A DNA stretch of 64,000 nucleotides from Allobosea sp. (lineage in GTDB: Bacteria; Pseudomonadota; Alphaproteobacteria; Rhizobiales; Beijerinckiaceae), in NCBI RefSeq assembly GCF_017308075.1, contig NZ_JAFKFX010000030.1, positions 328,456 through 392,455 of the forward strand. Direction: 5' to 3'. A program made the position numbers and the translations under genes. The notes beneath the pieces were generated by a model, which worked only from the letters and a program-made list of their open reading frames with translations, had not been told where the DNA came from and made no database searches. Shown in pieces: positions 39,464 to 47,442 of this stretch. How positions within the stretch are numbered: the first letter of the stretch is position 1; the number at the start of each line of letters is the position of its first letter.

Positions 39464-40605
39464 GCGAAGGGATCGACGTCCGCCGCGTTTCCGCTGCGAG
39501 CTATGGCGCGATGGCCGCGGCCTTCGCGGATCTGTGCCGACGCGCCGAAGCCCCGAATCTGCACATGGCGCCGGCCGCCATCGTCGCCGCCCTGTCGGGG
39601 CCCGTGCGACGGGCCGACGAGATCGTCATCCTCTGCGCCGAGGGCAGCGCGGGTGAACTCGTCGGCGTCTGGGCCTTCGGCAAGCGGCGCAGCCTCCATA
39701 CCGGCTTCACGACGATGCTGCAGGCGCCCTTGGTGCCGCTCTACGAGGTCTCCTCCGCCCCGATGCTCGACCGGCAGGTCGCTGCGTCGGCGGCGCTCGC
39801 CCTGCTGCGCTTCCTCGCCGGCGCCGCCGACCTGCCGAAGCTGCTGCGCCTGCCGTTGCTGCCTGTGGAAGGCGCAGGCTTCACGGCATTGGCAGCGGCC
39901 TGCGCCGAAACGGGAAGCAGGCTGCACCGCTTCGAGCGCTGGGAGCGGCCGTTGGCGATGCCGCGGCCGGGCGAGGATGCCGAGCGCTATCTGCGCCGCG
40001 CTTTGGGCCAGAGCTACAAGAAGCGCCTGCAGCAGCATCGCATGCTGGAGCGCGCCGGCACCCTGCAGCTTGGCCGCCATCGCCGCTCCGACGCCGTCAC
40101 CGCTCTGGATGACTTCCTCGCGCTCGAAGCCGCCGGCTGGAAAGGCACGAACGGCACGGCATTGGCGAGGCTTCCGGACGATGCCGCTTATTTCCGCGAG
40201 GTGATCAGCCGCTTCGCCGAGGCCGACATGGCGAGGATCGACCTGCTCCGACTCGACGGGAAGCCGGTCGCCGCGGGCGTGCTGCTCGATTTCGCCGGAC
40301 AGGCGCATTTCCTGAAGATCGCCTATGACGAAACCCTCGCCCGGCTCTCGCCCGGCCGTGGCCTCGCCATCGAAATGCTGCGCCACGACTTTGCCGGCGA
40401 TGGGCCGTTCCGGCTCGACAGCGGCGCCGGCGACCGGGTCGATGCCTCGGCCTATCCCTGGGGCGAGCGGCAGGCCATGGCGAATGCGATCATCGCGGTC
40501 GGCCCCACCGGCTCGTCCCTGCCCCGGCTCGCCGCCCGCGGACGGCTGCTGCTGCGGCAATGGCGCGACCGCAAAGACGGCCCGGCCGGCGGCGCGGCGC
40601 GTTGA
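39460..40605 (+). CDS. GNAT acetyltransferase, BioF2/CelD-like
   Basis: 381-residue protein of the Acetyltransf_6 (CelD/BcsL) type: an N-terminal half (about 1-150) and a C-terminal GNAT fold (about 180-360) with FLALEAAGWKGTNGTALAR and the acyl-CoA-loop region LARLSPGRGLAIEMLRHDF. Members are associated with polysaccharide or surface modification. Its start overlaps the FlhX-like gene in ATGA, so it is co-translated with it. The sugar epimerase gene follows 60 bases later. Substrate unknown. Confidence 0.8.
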   Translation: MSEGIDVRRVSAASYGAMAAAFADLCRRAEAPNLHMAPAAIVAALSGPVRRADEIVILCAEGSAGELVGVWAFGKRRSLHTGFTTMLQAPLVPLYEVSSAPMLDRQVAASAALALLRFLAGAADLPKLLRLPLLPVEGAGFTALAAACAETGSRLHRFERWERPLAMPRPGEDAERYLRRALGQSYKKRLQQHRMLERAGTLQLGRHRRSDAVTALDDFLALEAAGWKGTNGTALARLPDDAAYFREVISRFAEADMARIDLLRLDGKPVAAGVLLDFAGQAHFLKIAYDETLARLSPGRGLAIEMLRHDFAGDGPFRLDSGAGDRVDASAYPWGERQAMANAIIAVGPTGSSLPRLAARGRLLLRQWRDRKDGPAGGAAR

Positions 40606-40665
40606 CCGGGACCGCGCACTGGCCGATAGACGACGCGTGGCGTTCAAGAGCAGCTTGGTAAGGCG

Positions 40666-41673
40666 ATGCGCGTTCTGGTGACGGGAGCAGCCGGGTTCAT
40701 CGGCAACGAGACGGCCAGGGTCCTGCTGGAACGCGGCGACGAAGTCGTCGGCATCGACAATCTCAACGATTATTACGATCCCGCCCTGAAGCTGGCGCGC
40801 CTGGAGCGTCTCGCCGGTCACAATCGCTTCAGCTTCGAAAAGCTCGACCTCGCCGACCGCGAAGCCATGCGGACGCTGTTCGCCGAGGGACGCTTCGAGC
40901 GCGTCGTCCATCTCGGCGCTCAGGCCGGCGTGCGCTATTCGATCACCCATCCCCAAGCCTATCTCGACAGCAATCTTGCCGGTTTCGGACATATCCTAGA
41001 AGGCTGTCGCCAAAACGGCGTCGAGCATCTGGTCTACGCCTCGTCGAGCTCGGTCTACGGCGCCAATACGCGCACGCCCTTCCGCGTCGAGGACAATACC
41101 GACCACCCGGTCAGCCTCTATGCCGCGACCAAGAAGGCGAACGAGGCCATGGCCCATGCCTATGCCCATCTCTACGGGCTGCCGGCGACGGGCCTGCGCT
41201 TCTTCACGGTCTACGGCCCCTGGGGCCGGCCCGACATGGCGCCGATGATCTTCACCCGGAAGATCCTGGCGGGCGAGCCGATCGAGGTCTTCAACGAAGG
41301 CCGGCACGAGCGCGACTTCACCTATGTCGGCGACATCGTCGAGGGTGTCGTCCGCACGCTTGATACCATCGCCGCCGCCGACCCCGCCTGGTCCGGCGAC
41401 GATCCCAGCCCCGCGACGTCCTCGGCGCCCTGGCGGCTTTACAATATCGGCAACTCCGCCCCGGTGCCGCTGATGGAGTTCATCGCGACCATCGAGCAGG
41501 CCGTCGGCAGGAAGGCGGTCATGGAGATGAAGCCGCGCCAGCCGGGCGACGTGCTGCGCACCGCCGCCGACGTCTCGGCGCTGGAAGCGGCCGTCGGCTT
41601 CCGCCCGCATACGCCGCTGGCCGAGGGGATCGGGCGGATGGTCGGTTGGTATCGCGATTTCTACCGGGTTTGA
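40666..41673 (+). CDS. NAD-dependent sugar-nucleotide epimerase
   Basis: 335-residue extended SDR that most resembles UDP-glucuronate 4-epimerase. The NAD loop TGAAGFIGNE is near residues 6-15, the catalytic pair YAATKK near 153-158, and the segment GRPDMAPMIFTRKIL with VFNEGRHERDFTYVGDIVEG typical of the UDP-glucuronate/UDP-glucose epimerase group. It would make galacturonate- or galactose-containing precursors for surface polysaccharide. It lies 9 bases before mogA and shares the plus-strand unit with manC. Confidence 0.88.
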   Translation: MRVLVTGAAGFIGNETARVLLERGDEVVGIDNLNDYYDPALKLARLERLAGHNRFSFEKLDLADREAMRTLFAEGRFERVVHLGAQAGVRYSITHPQAYLDSNLAGFGHILEGCRQNGVEHLVYASSSSVYGANTRTPFRVEDNTDHPVSLYAATKKANEAMAHAYAHLYGLPATGLRFFTVYGPWGRPDMAPMIFTRKILAGEPIEVFNEGRHERDFTYVGDIVEGVVRTLDTIAAADPAWSGDDPSPATSSAPWRLYNIGNSAPVPLMEFIATIEQAVGRKAVMEMKPRQPGDVLRTAADVSALEAAVGFRPHTPLAEGIGRMVGWYRDFYRV

Positions 41674-41682
41674 GGACAGGCC

Positions 41683-42228
41683 ATGACGTCACCTGCGAAG
41701 ATCGGCATCGTCACCGTTTCTGACCGCGCCTCCGCCGGTGTCTATGCCGATGAAGGCGGCCCGGCGATTCTCGACTATCTCGGCAGGGCGCTGACGAGCC
41801 CCTGGCAGGCGGTCTCGCACGTCATTCCCGACGACCGCGCCGGCATCGCAGCCACACTGACCGAGCTCGCCGATGTCGAGGGCTGCTGCCTGATCGTCAC
41901 CACCGGCGGCACCGGCCCGGCCCCGCGCGACGTCACCCCCGAGGCGACCGAGGACGTGATCGACAAGCTCATGCCCGGTTTCGGCGAGTTGATGCGCCAG
42001 GTCAGCCTCGCCAAGGTGCCGACCGCGATCCTCTCGCGCCAGCTCGCCGGCATCCGCGGCAAATCGCTGATCGTCAACCTGCCCGGCCGCCCGCGTGCCA
42101 TCGCCGAATGCCTCGACGCGGTGATGCCGGCGATCCCCTATTGCATCGACCTGATCGAAGGCCCCTATCTCGAGACCGATCCGACCGTGATCCAGGCCTT
42201 CCGCCCGGGGCAGAAGCCGAAGGGCTGA
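41683..42228 (+). CDS. mogA: Molybdopterin adenylyltransferase MogA
   Basis: 181-residue enzyme that adenylates molybdopterin before molybdenum insertion. The family pieces are visible: IVTVSDRASAGVYADEGGP, the nucleotide loop TTGGTGPAPRDVTPEAT and NLPGRPRAIAECLDAVMPAIPYCIDLIEGPYLET (cores NLPGRP and AIPYCIDLI). It starts 9 bases after the epimerase gene but has no metabolic link to it that I can see. Length is normal. Confidence 0.94.
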   Translation: MTSPAKIGIVTVSDRASAGVYADEGGPAILDYLGRALTSPWQAVSHVIPDDRAGIAATLTELADVEGCCLIVTTGGTGPAPRDVTPEATEDVIDKLMPGFGELMRQVSLAKVPTAILSRQLAGIRGKSLIVNLPGRPRAIAECLDAVMPAIPYCIDLIEGPYLETDPTVIQAFRPGQKPKG

Positions 42229-42309
42229 AGAATCGGCACCATTCATGACATGGTAGCTTCGCTGCCCTAGAGAGGCAGACACCGTTTCGCTCGCCGTCGA
42301 GACCGCAAG

Positions 42310-43728
42310 ATGCCTTCGCCCAAGATCATTCCGCTCATCATGGCCGGCGGCGCCGGCACACGGCTCTGGCCGCTGTCGCGCGATACCATGCCCAAGCAGT
42401 TCATCCCGCTGCTCGAAGGCGGGCTCTCGACCTTTCAGGCGACTCTGCTGCGGCTGGCCGACCCGACCTTCGACACGCCGATCGTCATCACCAACAACGA
42501 TTTCCGCTTCATCGCCGCCGAGCAGATGCTCGCCTGTGGGATCGAGGGCGAGATCGTGCTGGAGCCCGAGCGCCGCGATTCCGCCGCCGCGATCGCCGTC
42601 GGCGCCGTGCTGGCCAGTCGGCGCGATCCCGAAGCGATCGGCATCGCCCTCGCCTCCGATCATCTCATCGTCGATGCTGCCGCCTTCCGCAGCGACTGCA
42701 AGCGCGCCGCGCGCCTCGCCGCGGCCGGGCTGATCATGACGCTGGGCATCCCGCCGACATATCCCTCGACAGCCTATGGTTATCTCGCACCGGGCGAGGA
42801 GCTCGCCGAGCCCGGAGCCAGCCGCCTGGCCCGCTTCGTCGAGAAGCCGAAGCTCGAACTCGCCACGCGCTATCTCGCCGAAGGCTATCTCTGGAACAGC
42901 GGCAATTTCCTTTTCGCCGCAAGGACGATGCTGAGCGAACTCGCGCGTCACGCCCCCGAGGTGCTCGAAGCCGCCGAGGCGGCCGTTGAAAAGGCCGGAC
43001 GAGACCTCGACTTCCTGCGGCTGGACCGGGACAGCTTCGTCCGCGCCACCAGCATCTCGATCGACTACGCCGTGATGGAGCGCACGGAGCTCGCCGGCAT
43101 GCTCGCCGCCTCCTTCGATTGGTCGGATATCGGCTCCTGGAACTCGATCCACGAGATCAAGCCCAAGGACGGCGACGGCAATGTGCTGGAGGGGCGCGCC
43201 GTGGTGATCGACAGCCGCCGCTCGCTGGTGCGCAGCGACGAGATGCTGACCACGGTGGTCGGTCTCGACGATGTCGTCGTGGTCGCGACCCGCGACGCCG
43301 TGCTGGTCTCCTCGATGGCGGCAGCCGGGAAGGTCAAGAACCTGGTCGAACGGATGAAGGCCGCCGGCCGACCCGAAGCCAGCGAGCATCTGCGGATCTA
43401 CCGGCCCTGGGGCTGGTATCAGCGCATCGACATCGGTGCCCGCTTCCAGGTCAAGCGCATCCATGTCAAGGAAGGCGGCCAGCTCAGCCTGCAGAAGCAT
43501 TTCCACCGGGCCGAGCACTGGGTCGTCGTCTCGGGCACGGCCGAAGTCACGGTCGACGAGCGCACCGTCATGATCCACGAGAACGAATCGGTCTATCTGC
43601 CGATCGGCTGCACGCACCGGCTGAAGAATCCGGGACGGATTCCGCTCGAGCTGATCGAGGTCCAGGTCGGCGCCTATACAGGCGAAGACGACATCGTCAG
43701 GATCGAGGACATCTACGCGCGCGGCTGA
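42310..43728 (+). CDS. manC: Mannose-1-phosphate guanylyltransferase/mannose-6-phosphate isomerase
   Basis: Bifunctional type II enzyme of 472 residues that makes GDP-mannose for polysaccharide synthesis. The N-terminal nucleotidyltransferase has AGGAGTRLWPLSR and the FVEKPKLE signature. The C-terminal cupin isomerase domain (about 345-470) has RPWGWYQRIDIGARFQVK and QLSLQKHFHRAEHWVVVSGTAEVT (core QKHFHRAEHW) with metal-ligand histidines. Together with the epimerase and the acetyltransferase it suggests exopolysaccharide or lipopolysaccharide sugar supply. Length fits the family. Confidence 0.94.
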   Translation: MPSPKIIPLIMAGGAGTRLWPLSRDTMPKQFIPLLEGGLSTFQATLLRLADPTFDTPIVITNNDFRFIAAEQMLACGIEGEIVLEPERRDSAAAIAVGAVLASRRDPEAIGIALASDHLIVDAAAFRSDCKRAARLAAAGLIMTLGIPPTYPSTAYGYLAPGEELAEPGASRLARFVEKPKLELATRYLAEGYLWNSGNFLFAARTMLSELARHAPEVLEAAEAAVEKAGRDLDFLRLDRDSFVRATSISIDYAVMERTELAGMLAASFDWSDIGSWNSIHEIKPKDGDGNVLEGRAVVIDSRRSLVRSDEMLTTVVGLDDVVVVATRDAVLVSSMAAAGKVKNLVERMKAAGRPEASEHLRIYRPWGWYQRIDIGARFQVKRIHVKEGGQLSLQKHFHRAEHWVVVSGTAEVTVDERTVMIHENESVYLPIGCTHRLKNPGRIPLELIEVQVGAYTGEDDIVRIEDIYARG

Positions 43729-43749
43729 GAGCCGGCCCGCGCCTTCTCG

Positions 43750-44310
43750 TCAGCGCCGCTTCTCCAGCGCCTGCCCGATCGCCTGGACGAGTTCGGGCGA
43801 GACCGGGTCGGTGCGCGAGCTGAAGCTGCCGGCGAGACTGCCATCACGGCCGATCAGGTATTTGTGGAAGTTCCAGGTCGGGGTCTCGGCCGGCCGCTGG
43901 CTCGCCGCCCAGCGATAGAAGGGGTGGGCCGCCTCGCCGCGCACCGCGACCTTCTCGGTGATCAGATAGCTCGCGCCATGGCTCTGCCGCACCGCCTCGG
44001 CGATGGCGGCCCCGGCAAGCGGCTCCTGGCCGCCGAAATCATTGCTCGGCACCGCGATCAGCATCAGCCCGCGGGTGCGATAGCGCTGCCAGAGCTGCTC
44101 CAGCCCGGCGAACTGGCCGGCAAGGCCGCAGCGCGTCGCGGTGTTGACGATCAGGATGGGTTTGCCGCGATAGGCTTCGAGCGGGACCCGGCCACCCTCC
44201 GCCCTGTCGAAGCTGAAGGCATAGGCGTTGTTCTCTCCCTGCGCCGCCTTCACCTCGGCGAACAGCGGACAGGCGAGCAAGGCGAGCAGATGGCGGCGGT
44301 GGAGGCGCAT
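43750..44310 (-). CDS. Exported glutathione-peroxidase-like protein
   Basis: 186-residue thiol peroxidase of the GPx fold with an N-terminal signal (MRLHRRHLLALLACPLFAEV, possibly Tat because of RR). Catalytic cysteine in NTATRCGLAGQF, glutamine region SNDFGGQEP and tryptophan/asparagine in PTWNFHKYL give the usual tetrad. The reductant is unknown; export suggests it handles peroxides in the periplasm. It is preceded by a strong hairpin and lies downstream of cheY2 on the same strand without evidence of co-transcription. Confidence 0.85.
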   Translation of the reverse strand: MRLHRRHLLALLACPLFAEVKAAQGENNAYAFSFDRAEGGRVPLEAYRGKPILIVNTATRCGLAGQFAGLEQLWQRYRTRGLMLIAVPSNDFGGQEPLAGAAIAEAVRQSHGASYLITEKVAVRGEAAHPFYRWAASQRPAETPTWNFHKYLIGRDGSLAGSFSSRTDPVSPELVQAIGQALEKRR

Positions 44311-44406
44311 GGGCTGGCTCCCGCAAGGTCGGCAGGCACTGTAATGTAAAATCAGCCTCGGCGGGAGCAGGTTTTTTGGTACCGCCTCAGCCGCTCGCCA
44401 GGGACG

Positions 44407-44438
44407 GCGAAGCCCCGGCCTTGCGGCCGGGGCTTCGC
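44407..44438 (-). terminator. Strong hairpin between cheY2 and the GPx gene
   Basis: A perfect 14-bp stem, GCGAAGCCCCGGCC at 44407-44420 with GGCCGGGGCTTCGC at 44425-44438, has a TTGC loop. It lies 26 bases after the cheY2 stop. On the minus strand the T run (six A on the plus strand at 44441-44446) precedes rather than follows the stem, so it is not a standard intrinsic terminator, but it is well placed to end the che operon. Confidence 0.6.
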
Positions 44439-44464
44439 GGAAAAAACAAGATCCGGTCCGGGCC

Positions 44465-44851
44465 TCAGCAGGCCAGGACCTTCTTCACGCGGACTTCGAG
44501 GTCGCGCAGCTCGTAGGGCTTCACGACGTAATGGTCGGCGCCATTGGTCGTCGCCTCGTCCATCTTGTCGACCGAGCGCTCGGAGGTCGCCATGATGATC
44601 TTGATCTGGTTGAGCTCGGGCACCGAGCGGATGGCGCGCAGCAGGTCGATGCCGCTCATCCCGTCCATATTCCAGTCGAGCAGCAGCAGATCATAGCGCT
44701 TGACCTGCATCTTCATCAGCGCCTCGCGGGCGTTCTCGGCCTCGTCGATATCCTGGAACTCGATCTGCTTCAGAAAATAGGTCGCGAGGCCGCGCATGCT
44801 CTTCTGGTCGTCCACCACGAGGATGCGATAATCGCTTCTCGCCTTTGTCAT
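44465..44851 (-). CDS. cheY: Chemotaxis response regulator CheY2
   Basis: 128-residue single-domain receiver. The acidic pair is D14/D15 (LVVDDQKSMR), the phospho-acceptor D59 in LLLLDWNMDG, the switch threonine in MATSERS and lysine in VVKPYE. In rhizobial chemotaxis the second CheY (CheY2) is the one that binds the motor; the same role is inferred here. It is the last gene of the che operon, 10 bases after cheB on the minus strand. Confidence 0.92.
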   Translation of the reverse strand: MTKARSDYRILVVDDQKSMRGLATYFLKQIEFQDIDEAENAREALMKMQVKRYDLLLLDWNMDGMSGIDLLRAIRSVPELNQIKIIMATSERSVDKMDEATTNGADHYVVKPYELRDLEVRVKKVLAC

Positions 44852-44861
44852 AACACTCTCC

Positions 44862-45980
44862 TCAGGCGGTGCGCTGATGCGGCCTGTCGCCGATCAGCCC
44901 CGCGACGACGCCACCGATCTGGTCGAGCGCGACGGCCCGGTCAGCGGCGCCGATCTCGAACGCGGCTTTCGGCATCCCGTTTACCACACAGGTCTCGCCG
45001 CTTTGGATTAATGTTTCGGCCCCGGCTTTGCGCATGGCTAACAAACCGTCAGCGCCATCGCGTCCCATTCCGGTGAGCAGCACGCCGACGGCCTGGGCGC
45101 CGGCGGCCCGCGCCACCGAGTGGAACATCACGTCGACGGAAGGACAATGCCCGCTGACCAGGGGGCCTTCCCTGAGCACGCAGACGAACTCGCCGCGGCG
45201 CTCCTCTATCTCGAGATGGCGATGGCCGCCGGGGGCGACCACCGCCATGCCCGGCCTCAGCCGGTCGCCATCGGCGGCCTCGCGGACATCGAGGCCCGTC
45301 GCCGCCGCGAGCCTGGCCGCGAACTTCGCGGTATAGCCGGCCGGCATGTGCTGGACGACGACGATCGGCAGCCGCGTGAAGGCGAGATCGCGCATCACCA
45401 CCTGGACGGCCGGGACGCCGCCGGTCGATGCTCCGATCGCGATCAGCGGCGCCTTGCCGGCCGTACGGCAGATCTCGCGGGAGATGGCCGGGCGACTCGG
45501 GATCGGAGTTCTGGCGCCGACCGCGCCCTGCGTCGTGGCACGCGCCGCCAAGAGCAGGCGGCGGCTGGCCGAAGCCCGCTGCAGCGCCGTGCCGACATGC
45601 TTCATGAAGCCTTCGAGCGTATGGGTGGTGCCGTCCGGCTTCTCGATGAAGTCGATCGCTCCCAGCTCCAGCGCCTGGATGGTGTTGTCGGCGCCCGGGC
45701 CGCCAAAGGCCGAGACGATCAGCACCGGCAGCGGATCCTGCTTCAGCACGCGGGCGAGCAGCTTCAGCCCGTGCCGGCCGGGCAGTTCGAGATCGAGCGT
45801 CAGGATGTCGGGCCGCAATTCCTGGATCGCGTCCCAGCCTTCCTCGGCGCTGCCGGCGACGCCGATCACCTGGAATCCGGGCGTCGCGTTGACGATCTGC
45901 GTCATCAGCTTCTGCATCAGCACGGAATCGTCGACGACCAGGACCTTTACCGGACCGGCCGAAGCGGATTGCATGCCCAT
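44862..45980 (-). CDS. cheB: Chemotaxis methylesterase/glutaminase CheB
   Basis: 372-residue receiver-esterase protein that removes methyl groups from transducers. The receiver has VVDDSVLMQKLM and DILTLDLELPGRHGLKLL with the phospho-aspartate. The esterase has the serine nucleophile in GASTGGVPAVQ, histidine in VVVQHMPAG and the aspartate near GMGRDGADGLLAMR. The likely start is ATG at 45980, overlapping the cheD stop in TGATG; GTG at 45983 is possible. CheB would oppose CheR in adaptation. Confidence 0.95.
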   Translation of the reverse strand: MGMQSASAGPVKVLVVDDSVLMQKLMTQIVNATPGFQVIGVAGSAEEGWDAIQELRPDILTLDLELPGRHGLKLLARVLKQDPLPVLIVSAFGGPGADNTIQALELGAIDFIEKPDGTTHTLEGFMKHVGTALQRASASRRLLLAARATTQGAVGARTPIPSRPAISREICRTAGKAPLIAIGASTGGVPAVQVVMRDLAFTRLPIVVVQHMPAGYTAKFAARLAAATGLDVREAADGDRLRPGMAVVAPGGHRHLEIEERRGEFVCVLREGPLVSGHCPSVDVMFHSVARAAGAQAVGVLLTGMGRDGADGLLAMRKAGAETLIQSGETCVVNGMPKAAFEIGAADRAVALDQIGGVVAGLIGDRPHQRTA

Positions 45981-46573
45981 CACCAGATCTCCACTTCGCC
46001 CGCCACCGGCTGGGTCTTGAGACGGTTGAGGTAAGCGAGCTCCTGCTCCCGTTCGGGATCGCGCGCGGCCTGCTGCACGTGCTGGACCCAGGCACGGCCG
46101 GTGGAAGGCTGGTAATGGATGCGGCGCGAGCGCGTGCCGCCGACGTCCTTGGAGACGACCGGGATGCCCTCGCGGGCGAGGAACTCGTTGACGAAGGTGA
46201 TATTGCCTTCGCCGATCGCCAGCATGGTGGCGCCGGAGAGCACGCGGGCACCGCCGAAAACCTTGGCCTCGAGCTGGTTGCGCCTTGCGCCGCGCTTCAT
46301 CAGCCCGTTGATCAGCACCTCCATGGCGGTGTCGCCATAGCGCTCGCCGGCATGGGTGTCTGAACCGCCATTGTTCTTCGGCAGCAGGAAATGGTTGAGC
46401 CCGCCGACCCCGGCCTGGGGATCGCGCATGCAGACGGAGATGCAGGATCCGAGCACCGTCGCCACGATCTCGTCCTTCGCCGAGGTGATCTCGTGCTCGC
46501 CCGGCGCGACCGTGATGATGGTCGCATCGAAGCGCGGATCGAAATAGCGCCGCGAGGATCGGGCCAGGGTCAT
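45980..46573 (-). CDS. cheD: Chemotaxis deamidase CheD
   Basis: 197-residue glutamine deamidase that prepares transducers for methylation. Catalytic cysteine C44 in LGSCISVCM and histidine H61 in GLNHFLLP are intact. The start overlaps the cheR stop in ATGA and its stop overlaps cheB. In Sinorhizobium the order is cheR-cheB-cheY2-cheD; here cheD comes before cheB. Confidence 0.94.
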   Translation of the reverse strand: MTLARSSRRYFDPRFDATIITVAPGEHEITSAKDEIVATVLGSCISVCMRDPQAGVGGLNHFLLPKNNGGSDTHAGERYGDTAMEVLINGLMKRGARRNQLEAKVFGGARVLSGATMLAIGEGNITFVNEFLAREGIPVVSKDVGGTRSRRIHYQPSTGRAWVQHVQQAARDPEREQELAYLNRLKTQPVAGEVEIW

Positions 46574-47418
46574 GGGATGCGCTCGTAGATCGTCCGGCCG
46601 ATGAGCCGGAGCCCGGGATGGGGCTGCGGCAGGGATTCCGAATGGCCGAGATAGAGGAAGCCGCCGGGCTGGATGAGCCCGACGAAGCGATCGAGGATCG
46701 CCGCCTTGGTCGGCGTGTCGAAATAGATGAAGACGTTGCGGCAGAAGACGACGTCGAAGGCGCCGCGCATCGGCCAGGGCTCGATCAGGTTGAGCCGCTT
46801 GAAGGCGATAAGCCGTTTGAGATCCTCGCTGATCCGGGCCTCTCCGCGCATGGGATTGGCCTCGTTCCGCAGCAGCGGACGCAGATCGCCGGGAAGGCGC
46901 TCGAACTGTTCGAGCGGATAGACCCCGGCGGCGGCGCGGTCGAGGATGTCGGTGTCGATATCGGTCGCCAGGATCCTGAAATCGAGATCGCCGCGATGGC
47001 CGATCGCATCGCGCGAAACGGCGGCGATGCTGTAGGCCTCCTCGCCCGAGGAACAGGCCGAGGACCAGATCCGGATGCGCCCCCGCCGGGCGGCACGCTC
47101 CTGGATCAGGCGTGGCAGGACCTCAGCGCGCAAATGGTCGAAATGATGCCGCTCGCGAAAGAAGGCGGTGTGGTTGGTGGTGACGGCGTTGATCAGCTCG
47201 GGGATCTCGTCGATCGCCGCCGGCGTCTTCAGGAAGGCGCAGTACTCAGCGACGGAGCTCATCCCGAGTGCCTTGACGCGGCGGGCCAGCCGGCCGCGCG
47301 TCATCGCCTCCTTGTGCTCGCGGATGACGATGCCGGCATGCTCGTAGACCAGTCTGGCGACGAAACCCATATCGTCGCGCGTCAGGGTGGCTTCGGCCGG
47401 GGGGCTGGGGGCTAGCAT
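46570..47418 (-). CDS. cheR: Chemotaxis protein methyltransferase CheR
   Basis: 282-residue SAM-dependent methyltransferase that adds methyl groups to transducer glutamates. It has the N-terminal helical domain, then RIWSSACSSGEEAYSIA (SAM loop), LATDIDTDILDRA and FDVVFCRNVFIYFD. ATG at 47418 is preferred; a TTG at 47439 would lie 3 bases after the transducer stop. The transducer encoded just upstream ends in a CheR-tethering pentapeptide, which fits with this gene. Confidence 0.95.
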   Translation of the reverse strand: MLAPSPPAEATLTRDDMGFVARLVYEHAGIVIREHKEAMTRGRLARRVKALGMSSVAEYCAFLKTPAAIDEIPELINAVTTNHTAFFRERHHFDHLRAEVLPRLIQERAARRGRIRIWSSACSSGEEAYSIAAVSRDAIGHRGDLDFRILATDIDTDILDRAAAGVYPLEQFERLPGDLRPLLRNEANPMRGEARISEDLKRLIAFKRLNLIEPWPMRGAFDVVFCRNVFIYFDTPTKAAILDRFVGLIQPGGFLYLGHSESLPQPHPGLRLIGRTIYERIP

Positions 47419-47442
47419 GGTCTGACTCTGCACCCGCAACGC

